A stretch of 64,000 nt of DNA from Bacillota bacterium (GTDB lineage Bacteria > Bacteroidota > Bacteroidia > Bacteroidales > Bacteroidaceae). The DNA lies in the NCBI GenBank assembly GCA_023664625.1, contig JAMPFD010000002.1, positions 261,248 through 325,247 of the forward strand, written 5' to 3'. The notes beneath the pieces were generated by a model. That model saw only the letters and a list, made by a program, of their open reading frames with translations. It was not told where the DNA came from and searched no databases. The number at the start of each line of letters is the position of its first letter. The first letter of the stretch is position 1. Below, one piece after another: positions 9,840 to 17,255 of this stretch. Both the position numbers and the translations under genes were made by a program.

Positions 9840-9869
9840 CGAGGCTTTGTTCAGGACTTTAGAAAAAGA

Positions 9870-12821
9870 ATGAAGACTTGGAAAGAAAATCTTGATGAAA
9901 CCAAGAAAAGATACGTCAACTGGTGGAATCATAAAGGCATCATCGTAAACATGTGGGAGCATTTCCAGGAGGGAGTTGCCCCACATGGTCCGTATTCGGG
10001 CGAACAGCCCATCCATCTTACGGAGGCAGCCCGCAATAATTATGGTACCGGCGCGTTCGGGCTTCCCGGAGCACCGCAGGCGAAGGACGGCAATCAGCGC
10101 TGGTTCGACCCGGAATGGCGCGCAGGGTTCCTGGACTGGTATGTCGGCCATTCCTGCCTGAAGGCTGACATGCTCCCCGTGGCGAACACACAGCTCGGCC
10201 CCGGCTCCCTTGCGTCAATCCTCGGCTCCAGAGTGGAGGGCGGGGAGGACACTATATGGATTCACCCGGACCCGGACTTCAAGGACAAGCTTACGTTCGA
10301 CCCGGACAATGAGCAGCTGCGCATTCATAAGGAACTGCTGAAAGCCTGCAAGCGCAAGGCCAACGGCAACTACTATGTCGGAATGCCTGACCTCATGGAG
10401 GGACTTGATGTCCTTGCCGCGCTGAAAGGTACGGACAAGGTCTTGCTGGACACTGTCATGCAGCCGGAAGTCGTGGAGGAACAGCTGCAGTTCATCAATG
10501 ATGTGTATTTCAAGGTCTTTGACGAACTCTACGACATAATCCGCGAGGGCGACGAGATGGCATTCTGCTATTTCTCTTCCTGGGCTCCGGGCAAGATGAC
10601 GAAGATACAGAGCGACATCTCCACGATGATTTCCGATGACGATTACCGCCGCTTCGTCCAGCCGTACCTGCGCGAGCAGTGTCAGAGGATTCCGTATACG
10701 CTATACCATCTTGACGGTGTGGGAGCCATGCACCATCTTCCGGCCCTCCTCGAGATAGAGGAGCTCAACGCCATTCAGTGGACGCCGGGTGTGGGCGAGC
10801 CGCAGGGCGGCGATCCTAAATGGTATGACCTTTACCGGAAGATTATTGCCGGAGGCAAGAGCATCATGGCCTGCTGGGTCACTCTTGACCAGCTCCGTCC
10901 GCTGCTTGACAATGTCGGCGGTGACGGCATACATCTCGAGATGGATTTCCACAACGAGGATGAAGTGGAGCAGGCACTGCGTATCGTGGAGGAATACCGG
11001 ACCAGCGAGGTGGAGCGCAAAGTCGACGAATGCCTGCATATCGGCGACATGACCACTTTCGAGGCAAAGAGGCCTGCGACACGTTTCCGCCCTCTCCGTA
11101 TCGGCGGCAGACAGGTTGTCATGCCGTGTGGAGAAACTTCCGGCACACCTGTTGCCGTAAGCAAGCCGGCGCTTGCGGAGATGATGGAGAGCCGCATGCT
11201 TGTCTTCGACGGTGCGATGGGCACTTCCATACAGGAATGCGGTTTGGGCAATGTGAGGAGCAATGAATATCTTTGCGTTGAGCAGCCTGAGATTATTTCT
11301 GAAATATACCGCAAGTTCCTGCTTGCAGGCTCTGATGTCATCACTGCAAACACTTTCAATGCGCAGAGCGTCTCCCTGAAAGCCTGCGGCTTGGAGGACA
11401 AGGCTGTGGAGATAAACACTGCCGCCGTGACTCTCGCCCGCAGCCTGGCTGATGCGTTCACCGTTGCCAACCCCGGGAAGCCGCGCTATGTGCTCGGCGG
11501 CATGGGACCGACACGCGAGACGCTTTCAATGCCTGACACGGCAAAGATAACGAAGCAGGAACTTTACGACTCATACAAGGAACAGGCCGCCGCACTCATC
11601 GGTGCGGGTGCCGACGGCATACTCTTTGAGACGGTCTTCGACCTCGTCAATCTTGAGATTGGCATTGATGCGGCGGAGAAAGCCATGGAGGAACTGGATG
11701 CCAGGGTGCCGATACTTGTCAGTGCGACATTCTCGACAGCCGACGGCAGCAACATGGTGGGGCAGAACGTCATCGAGTTCTTCCGCACGCTGAAGGACGA
11801 CAATGTCCTCGCCGTCGGAGTGAACTGCAATCCTGACATAAAACTTACCACGGATGTCATCGCGAAGATTGCCGCTGTCACACCTTATTATATTATAGCA
11901 TTCCCGAATGCCGGATTCCCGGATTCGAAAGGCCGGTTCCCTACAACGCCGCAGGAGTTCGGGCAGAAGATGTGGAAAATGATTGACGCCCATCTCGTGA
12001 ACCTTGTCGGCGGATGTTGCGGCACCACTCATGAGCATATCCGCAAGATTGCCGAGCTTGTCAGTCCTGCCGAAGGCTGTTTCGTGAGCGGCCATGTTCC
12101 AGGCGTTCTGCCGGCACAGGCAGCCGCACCGTCGGAAGACAAGGTAGTGGAGATTCCTGCACAGGTGGCACCTGCAGCCTCCGCACCGTCGGAGCTCGGT
12201 CTGAAGGACTCCATCATCGCCGGCAAGGAAGCTGCTGCCGTTGAGGCAACGAAGAAGGCGGTGGAAGAAGGTGCCAATCCTGCTGAACTGATTAACACTC
12301 AGATGATAGAAGCCATGTCCGTCGTCGGCCGGCGGTTCTCCGAGGGCAAGGCGTTTGTGCCGAACCTCCTCATGGCAGGACGCGCAATGAAAGCCGCGCT
12401 CGCAATCCTGAAGCCAATCATGGAGGCGAGCGGCGAGGGCATACAGTCCGCGGGAAAGATTGTCATCGGCACCGTAAAGGGCGACCTTCACGACATAGGC
12501 AAGAACCTTGTGGCATCAATGCTCGAAGGCTCGGGCTTTGAGGTGATAAATGTCGGCATAGACGTTGACGCAGACACTTTTGTCAAGGCTGTCGTCGAGA
12601 ATGACGCAGACATTCTCTGTCTCTCCGCACTGCTCACGACGACGATGACCTACATGTCCGACTGTCTCTCCGCCCTCGAAGCCGCAGGCATCCGCAGCAA
12701 GGTGAAGGTCATGGTCGGCGGCGCGCCGGTGACGGAGGAGTTCGCACGCGAGATAGGTGCCGACGGCTACAGTTCCAACGCCAACGAAGCTGTGGCTCTT
12801 GCCAAGCGTCTTATGGCATGA
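9870..12821 (+). CDS. Fusion: UroD-like methyltransferase, homocysteine methyltransferase, corrinoid carrier
   Basis: A 983-residue protein with three parts of a corrinoid methyl-transfer system. Residues 1-425 are UroD-like, of the type with an N-terminal RYVNWWNHKG motif, and carry YHLDG with His280 and Asp282 where MtaA-type enzymes have HxC. Residues 435-745 are a MetH/BHMT-type homocysteine methyltransferase: FDGAMGTS at 446, zinc ligand Cys653 in NCNPD, and Cys716 and Cys717 in GGCCGTT. After an Ala/Pro-rich linker (about 750-790) comes a helical cap, then a B12-binding domain with DLHDIG, where His874 is the expected cobalt ligand. The folate-binding and reactivation domains of MetH are absent. 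The likely reaction is methyl transfer from an unknown donor to corrinoid and then to homocysteine, giving methionine. The start at 9870 lies after a terminator-like hairpin; upstream in-frame starts would include that hairpin. Confidence 0.9.
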   Translation: MKTWKENLDETKKRYVNWWNHKGIIVNMWEHFQEGVAPHGPYSGEQPIHLTEAARNNYGTGAFGLPGAPQAKDGNQRWFDPEWRAGFLDWYVGHSCLKADMLPVANTQLGPGSLASILGSRVEGGEDTIWIHPDPDFKDKLTFDPDNEQLRIHKELLKACKRKANGNYYVGMPDLMEGLDVLAALKGTDKVLLDTVMQPEVVEEQLQFINDVYFKVFDELYDIIREGDEMAFCYFSSWAPGKMTKIQSDISTMISDDDYRRFVQPYLREQCQRIPYTLYHLDGVGAMHHLPALLEIEELNAIQWTPGVGEPQGGDPKWYDLYRKIIAGGKSIMACWVTLDQLRPLLDNVGGDGIHLEMDFHNEDEVEQALRIVEEYRTSEVERKVDECLHIGDMTTFEAKRPATRFRPLRIGGRQVVMPCGETSGTPVAVSKPALAEMMESRMLVFDGAMGTSIQECGLGNVRSNEYLCVEQPEIISEIYRKFLLAGSDVITANTFNAQSVSLKACGLEDKAVEINTAAVTLARSLADAFTVANPGKPRYVLGGMGPTRETLSMPDTAKITKQELYDSYKEQAAALIGAGADGILFETVFDLVNLEIGIDAAEKAMEELDARVPILVSATFSTADGSNMVGQNVIEFFRTLKDDNVLAVGVNCNPDIKLTTDVIAKIAAVTPYYIIAFPNAGFPDSKGRFPTTPQEFGQKMWKMIDAHLVNLVGGCCGTTHEHIRKIAELVSPAEGCFVSGHVPGVLPAQAAAPSEDKVVEIPAQVAPAASAPSELGLKDSIIAGKEAAAVEATKKAVEEGANPAELINTQMIEAMSVVGRRFSEGKAFVPNLLMAGRAMKAALAILKPIMEASGEGIQSAGKIVIGTVKGDLHDIGKNLVASMLEGSGFEVINVGIDVDADTFVKAVVENDADILCLSALLTTTMTYMSDCLSALEAAGIRSKVKVMVGGAPVTEEFAREIGADGYSSNANEAVALAKRLMA

Positions 12822-12855
12822 CAATCTTAAATCTTTCAAGAAACAATACGCTAAT

Positions 12856-13863
12856 ATGATTGATATGATAAAATGGCGGCAGGAGATCATCGCGCGTCCT
12901 GACCGCGTCGCAATGCCGGTGATGACACATCCCGGCATAGAGGAACTCGGATATACGGTGAAGCAGGCTGTCCTTGACGGAGAAATCCACGCCAAGGCAG
13001 TGGCATACCTCGCCGGCCGCTATGCCACCCACGCCGCCTCGGTAATCATGGACCTCACCGTCGAGGCGGAGGCGTTCGGCGCGGAGGTGATATTCCCTGA
13101 GGACGAGATACCGTCCGTCACGGGCCACATGCTCAGCAGCGTGGAGGACATCCGCCGCCTCGAAGTCCCTTCGCTCAGCACCGCCCGCATCCCGGAGTAC
13201 ATCAAGGCGAACGTCATCGCCCACCGCGAAATCTCCGACCGACCGGTCTTCGCCGGCTGCATCGGCCCGTTCTCCCTCGCCGGCCGTCTTTACGACATGT
13301 CCGAGATAATGATGCTCATCTACAGCGACCCAGAGGCGGCGCACGAGCTGCTGGAGAAATGCACGCTGTTCATCCTCAAATATGCCGCCGCACTGAAGGC
13401 GACGGGCGTGGAGGGAGTGCTCATGGCGGAGCCTGCCGCAGGACTGATGTCCAACGACGACTGCAAGACATTCTCTTCCAATTATGTCAAGCGCATCATT
13501 GACAGGCTGCAGGACGAGCATTTCATGATAGTCCTCCACAACTGCGGCAACACGGGCCAGTGTACGGAGGCAATGGTCATGACCGGTGCCCACGGCCTGC
13601 ATCTCGGCAACAAGTGCGACCTTGCACAGGTGGCGCGCGAGACTCCGGAGGACATCCTCGTAATGGGAAACCTTGATCCCGTCTCGGCATTCAAGATGTC
13701 CTCGCCGGAGGAGATGTACCGCCAGACGACGGAGCTGCTGGAGAGCACGCGCGAGTTCCCGCACGTAGTGCTTTCGTCAGGATGCGACACGCCGCCACAC
13801 ACGCCCCTCGCCAACGTTGACCGGTTCTTCAAAGCTCTGGAAGACTATAATGCAAGGCTATAG
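12856..13863 (+). CDS. MtaA/UroD-family corrinoid methyltransferase
   Basis: A 335-residue TIM-barrel protein of the MtaA/CmuA/uroporphyrinogen decarboxylase family. The zinc-site pattern of MtaA is present: His228 and Cys230 in LHNCGN, and Cys310 in SSGCDTPP, so it probably activates a thiol or binds a methyl donor through zinc. It is not a haem-pathway UroD, because the UroD arginine-rich start is absent and zinc ligands are present. The start at 12856 is 34 bp after the fusion gene, which makes translational coupling likely; MIDMIKW offers a second ATG at 12865. Together with the fusion it gives two UroD-fold methyltransferases with different active-site motifs in one operon. It could be a second donor-specific enzyme or move methyl groups to another acceptor. 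Confidence 0.88.
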   Translation: MIDMIKWRQEIIARPDRVAMPVMTHPGIEELGYTVKQAVLDGEIHAKAVAYLAGRYATHAASVIMDLTVEAEAFGAEVIFPEDEIPSVTGHMLSSVEDIRRLEVPSLSTARIPEYIKANVIAHREISDRPVFAGCIGPFSLAGRLYDMSEIMMLIYSDPEAAHELLEKCTLFILKYAAALKATGVEGVLMAEPAAGLMSNDDCKTFSSNYVKRIIDRLQDEHFMIVLHNCGNTGQCTEAMVMTGAHGLHLGNKCDLAQVARETPEDILVMGNLDPVSAFKMSSPEEMYRQTTELLESTREFPHVVLSSGCDTPPHTPLANVDRFFKALEDYNARL

Positions 13864-14058
13864 GGGCGGAAGGCTGTGGGGCATGCGGCGCGCGGTTCGC
13901 AAGATATAAGCATCAGCGCTCCATACACCGTAACCCACAGCCTGCACCCTGCGCCCTTTGACCCGCAACCGCAATACCGTACCGCCCCTATGGCCGTGCC
14001 GCCCCGGCAACAGTCCCGCCCCTGCAACCTAACCACCTAACCTTAACACCTGATAACA

Positions 14059-15666
14059 ATGATTTCCGAATCTCTTCAACTCCTTGACTGGACAATCCTC
14101 ATCGGATACTTCGTCATCCTCATCGCCATCGGCCTCTGGGCAAGCCGCAAATCCGAAGACGGCAAGGGCAAGTTCCTCGCCTCACGCTCACTGAAATGGT
14201 ACCATATCGGCTTCTCCATGTGGGGAACGAACGTCGGCCCCTCCATGCTCATCGCCTCCGCCTCGGCAGGCTTCACGACCGGCATCGTCTCCGGCAACTA
14301 CGCCTGGTACGCCTTCATCTTCATCGGACTCCTCGCCTTCGTCTTCGCACCGCGCTATCTCGGCGAGAAAATCCATACCCTGCCGGAATTCATGGGACGC
14401 CGCTTCGGACAGTCGACACGAAGCATCCTCGCATGGTACACCATCGTCACCGTCCTCATCTCCTGGCTCGCACTGACGCTCTTCGCCGGAGGCGTGCTCA
14501 TACGCCAGGTCTTCGGAATCCCGATGTGGCTCTCCGCACTCATCCTCCTCGCCATCTCCGCCTTCTTCACCATCCTCGGCGGCCTGAAAGCCGTGGCATA
14601 CACGAACGTCTACCAGATGGTCCTCCTCATCATCGTCTCCGCGACACTGACAATCGTCGGCATCTGCACCCTCGGCGACGGCACCTTCCTCGCCGGCATA
14701 CGCAAGCTCGCCGACCCGGACGTCGTGCCGCCGGAATACTGGAACCTCTTCCGCTCCGAGGACGAACTGCCGAACTACTACTGGCTGCCGATTCTCCTCG
14801 GATACCCTATCTCCGGCCTGTGGTTCTGGTGCACGGACCAGTCAATGGTCCAGCCCGTCCTCGCCGCCAAGGACCTCAACGAAGGGCAGAAGGGCACGAA
14901 CCTCACGGGATGGCTGAAAATCCTTGACGTCGCAATATACATCGTCCCGGGCATCGTCTGCTTCGCCCTCGTACGCACCGGCTTCTTCGGTGCCGCGACA
15001 ATAGAGCCGGACAACGCCTACATGACCCTCGTGCTCCATCTCTTCCCGATGGGAATGGTGGGACTCGTCATGGCAGTCCTCACGGCCGCCCTCGTCTCCA
15101 CGATAGGCAGCTCCCTGAACGCCCTCTCCACGGTGTTCACCATGGACATCTACGTCAAGAACGTCAACCCTGACGCCACACCGGCGGAAATCTCGCGCAC
15201 GGGACACATCGTCACCGTCCTCGGCGCACTCATCTCCATCGTCATCACCATCGCCGTCGACAACATCAAGGGCATGGACCTCTTCAACGTATTCCAGTCC
15301 GTCCTCTCCTTCATAGCTCCGCCGATGGCGGCAGTCTTCGTCATGGGAGTATTCTGGAAACGCTGCACGACGCTCGCCGCCAACCTCGTCCTCTCCCTCG
15401 GCACAATCTTCTGCATCTCCACGGGAATCTGCTACCTCTGGATAATCCCCGGCGCAACGGAGGCAATGCATTTCATGATGCTCTCCTTCATCCTCTTCTG
15501 CGTCCTCATCCTCATGATGGTCGCCGTCAGCGTCTTTGACAAGACCGCCGCCAAGCACCGCGGCATGCAGGTCGTAAGGGAACATACGTCCCGCGGCGTA
15601 ATCCTCTCATGGATGGTCCTCGCCGCCGTGATGGCCGGACTGTACGTATTCTTCAACGGCAACTGA
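14059..15666 (+). CDS. Sodium:solute symporter (SSS family) 2, SGLT-like
   Basis: A 535-residue inner-membrane transporter with about 14 hydrophobic segments. It shows the SGLT-like pattern: GTNVGPSMLIASASAG early on, LGEKIHTLPEFMGRRFG, the TILGGLKAVAYTNVYQM segment, and LVSTIGSSLNALSTVFTMD with sodium-site serines. Sugar/sodium cotransport is the most likely role, so it may be the carrier for the cluster's glycoside or sugar. Codon use is extreme: leucine is mostly CTC and isoleucine mostly ATC, and the coding strand is C-rich. This leaves long open frames in other phases (for example 14842-15585 minus), which I reject as genes. The leader before the ATG is C/A-rich with few Gs. Confidence 0.9.
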   Translation: MISESLQLLDWTILIGYFVILIAIGLWASRKSEDGKGKFLASRSLKWYHIGFSMWGTNVGPSMLIASASAGFTTGIVSGNYAWYAFIFIGLLAFVFAPRYLGEKIHTLPEFMGRRFGQSTRSILAWYTIVTVLISWLALTLFAGGVLIRQVFGIPMWLSALILLAISAFFTILGGLKAVAYTNVYQMVLLIIVSATLTIVGICTLGDGTFLAGIRKLADPDVVPPEYWNLFRSEDELPNYYWLPILLGYPISGLWFWCTDQSMVQPVLAAKDLNEGQKGTNLTGWLKILDVAIYIVPGIVCFALVRTGFFGAATIEPDNAYMTLVLHLFPMGMVGLVMAVLTAALVSTIGSSLNALSTVFTMDIYVKNVNPDATPAEISRTGHIVTVLGALISIVITIAVDNIKGMDLFNVFQSVLSFIAPPMAAVFVMGVFWKRCTTLAANLVLSLGTIFCISTGICYLWIIPGATEAMHFMMLSFILFCVLILMMVAVSVFDKTAAKHRGMQVVREHTSRGVILSWMVLAAVMAGLYVFFNGN

Positions 15667-15805
15667 TTGAATCCGGGCTTCAGGCTTAAGGGGCCGGTGG
15701 TCAGGCCAATATTCATCTTAATCCACAACCTAAGCCCTGTCCTCCGGCACCTGAAACCCATACCCGGCATCTCAAACCTACAATTCCCAACCCACAACCC
15801 TTCAA

Positions 15806-16390
15806 ATGATTTACACAAAGACAGGAGACAAAGGCACCACGTCGCTCATCGGCGGCCGGCGCGTGCCGAAATGCTGCGACAGGCTCGAGAGCTACGGCAC
15901 CATAGACGAACTCAACTCCCACATCGGCATGCTCGCCGCACTGTGCAAGGCGCAGGCGGACGCCGGGAGACAGCCCTCGGACGGCACACCGCCGCTTTCC
16001 GGCTCCTCCGCTGAGGAGACCATGCCGTTCGTCCTTTCCACACTCGCACGCATACAGCAGGAACTGTTCGCCGTCGGCGGATGGCTCGCAACGGACACCT
16101 CCGCCACGCCGCTCCATCCTTCGTGCATCGTCACGGAAGAAATGGTCGGAGCCATGGAACAGGCAATCGACCATGTCGACGCGCTCCTGCCGAAGCTCCG
16201 CTCGTTTGTCATTCCGGGCGGCACAGTCCCCGCGGCGCAGGCACACATCTGCCGCACCGTCTGCCGCCGGGCCGAGCGCAATATCCTGCGCCTTGCCGCC
16301 GGCGGGACGGAAATCGACGGTAATCTCGCGGCGTACGTCAACCGCCTGTCCGATTTCTTCTTCGTCCTCGCACGCCTCCTCGCCGGATAG
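15806..16390 (+). CDS. PduO-type cob(I)alamin adenosyltransferase
   Basis: A 194-residue enzyme that transfers the adenosyl group of ATP to reduced cobalamin. The PduO/MMAB signature is intact: YTKTGDKGTTSL at the N terminus (ATP binding), then ESYGTIDELNSHIG, FVIPGG, and HICRTVCRRAER near the C terminus. An insertion of about 20 residues (near 52-72) lengthens the loop after the first helices. Its position at the end of the corrinoid methyltransferase cluster suggests a role in corrinoid supply or redox handling for that pathway, since methyltransferases themselves do not use adenosylcobalamin. A normal housekeeping role in B12 assimilation is the alternative. A strong terminator follows at 16489-16535. 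Confidence 0.9.
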   Translation: MIYTKTGDKGTTSLIGGRRVPKCCDRLESYGTIDELNSHIGMLAALCKAQADAGRQPSDGTPPLSGSSAEETMPFVLSTLARIQQELFAVGGWLATDTSATPLHPSCIVTEEMVGAMEQAIDHVDALLPKLRSFVIPGGTVPAAQAHICRTVCRRAERNILRLAAGGTEIDGNLAAYVNRLSDFFFVLARLLAG

Positions 16391-16488
16391 GCGGGAACGC
16401 GCACAGACCGTCAGCACTCTACGCCCATGCTCATGCTTGGCAAAAAGCACGCCGCACAGCGGAAGACATGCCGCCGGAACTTCACGGA

Positions 16489-16535
16489 GATTCTCCGGAA
16501 ATGCAGCCTTCATGCGTTTCCGGAGAATCTTTTCC
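16489..16535 (+). terminator. Terminator of the corrinoid cluster
   Basis: Arms of 17 nt (16489-16505 and 16513-16529) pair with one G-T wobble around a 7-nt loop and are followed by a TTTT tract. It is 98 bp after the adenosyltransferase stop and most likely ends the cluster's transcript. Confidence 0.75.
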
Positions 16536-16577
16536 TGCCTCCTCCGGCCCTGATTCCCGGAAAATGCGTGTGAGAGC

Positions 16578-16619
16578 CATATATAATATAATGTACGCGC
16601 GTACATTATATTATATATG
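16578..16619. repeat. 42-bp perfect palindrome
   Basis: Every base of 16578-16619 pairs with its partner, centred between 16598 and 16599 on TACGCGCGTA, flanked by AT-rich arms of the TATAATATAATG type. It could extrude as a cruciform or bind a dimeric protein. There is no T-run, so it is not a typical terminator. It separates the corrinoid cluster's terminator from the tandem repeat. Confidence 0.9.
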
Positions 16620-16677
16620 ACCATTGGATTCCGCTCCGGATGCATCGGGAAAAATGCAACCGACGGGCATCTTTGAA

Positions 16678-16908
16678 TTTTCCAAGTCCTTTTCAGAATT
16701 TTCCAAGTCCTTTTCAAAAAAATCTAAGGCCTTTTCGAAATTTTCTAAGTCCTTTTCAAAAAAATCTAAGTCCTTTTCAAAATTTTCTAAGGGCTTTTCA
16801 AAATTTTCCAAGGCCTTTTCGAAATTTTCCAAGGGCTTTTCAGAATTTTCTAAGTCCTTTTCAAAATTTTCCAAGGCCTTTTTGAAATTTTCCAAGTCCT
16901 TTTCTTAA
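16678..16908. repeat. 21-bp minisatellite, 11 units
   Basis: Eleven head-to-tail units of exactly 21 bp with the consensus TTTTCCAAGTCCTTTTCAAAA, varying at a few fixed sites (TCC/TCT, AGT/AGG, GAA/AAA). Because 21 is a multiple of three, frames stay open on both strands. The plus strand reads an FSKSFSK-like repeat ending in the TAA at 16906-16908, and the minus strand reads an ENFEKxL heptad that would form a charged coiled coil. Neither frame has a convincing start or promoter, so I treat it as a repeat rather than a gene. A short coiled-coil peptide remains possible. Confidence 0.85.
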
Positions 16909-17092
16909 ACTTCCGGAGGAAGAATTTTCCCATACGCTTCTTCCGTCACTTTTTTCAGCAATGCCTGTCTGCGGATGTACGGCACTGCACGTTTCATGGC
17001 GGCGGAAAAAAGGGAAAGTGCAGGTGATGTCACTGTTTCTCACCGAGAAAAATTCACACGGCTAAAGGTATTTTGCACATTCGCGGGCGTGT

Positions 17093-17107
17093 TTTACATT
17101 ATGTAAA
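17093..17107. promoter_or_regulatory. Palindromic operator candidate
   Basis: TTTACAT-T-ATGTAAA, two perfect 7-bp arms around one base, about 60 bp upstream of the -7 box of the HU-like gene. It could be a regulator site; no protein can be assigned. Confidence 0.35.
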
Positions 17108-17166
17108 GCAAATTTTTCAAACTGCGTGCAAACAATGTTAATATGCGGAAAATAACTTACAAATTG

Positions 17167-17198
17167 TTGCTTGTTCTTGAAAATAATGTGTACTTTTG
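17167..17198 (+). promoter_or_regulatory. Promoter of the HU-like gene
   Basis: TTG at 17167-17169 and TACTTTTG at 17191-17198 are 21 bp apart and match the Bacteroidetes promoter. The start codon follows 57 bp later. Confidence 0.65.
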
Positions 17199-17255
17199 TC
17201 ACCGTGATTTAGGAGTTCACAAAAACATTATCAACCCTTTAAAATTTTTACGATT

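Noticed and set aside
9870-12821. Ordinary cobalamin-dependent methionine synthase MetH
   Set aside because: It lacks the pterin-binding folate domain and the AdoMet reactivation domain, and has a UroD-like domain at the N terminus.
12811-13764. A 317-codon minus-strand open frame opposite the MtaA-like gene
   Set aside because: The plus strand has all zinc-site motifs of a methyltransferase; the minus frame is a codon-bias shadow with no recognisable motif or promoter.
12856-13863. Haem-pathway uroporphyrinogen decarboxylase
   Set aside because: Zinc-ligand pattern HxC plus a later Cys and the corrinoid context favour the MtaA branch; haem UroD does not have these residues.
14842-15585. 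A 247-codon minus-strand open frame inside the second SSS gene
   Set aside because: Its product is almost all Asp, Glu, Val, Gly and Arg, with none of the pattern of a folded protein; it is a side effect of the C-biased codons of the symporter gene.
15713-16717. A 334-codon minus-strand frame across the adenosyltransferase and its terminator
   Set aside because: It crosses a strong terminator and the 42-bp palindrome and covers a clear PduO-type gene on the plus strand.
16678-16908. CRISPR array
   Set aside because: The 21-bp units are directly adjacent with no unique spacers and there are no cas genes nearby.
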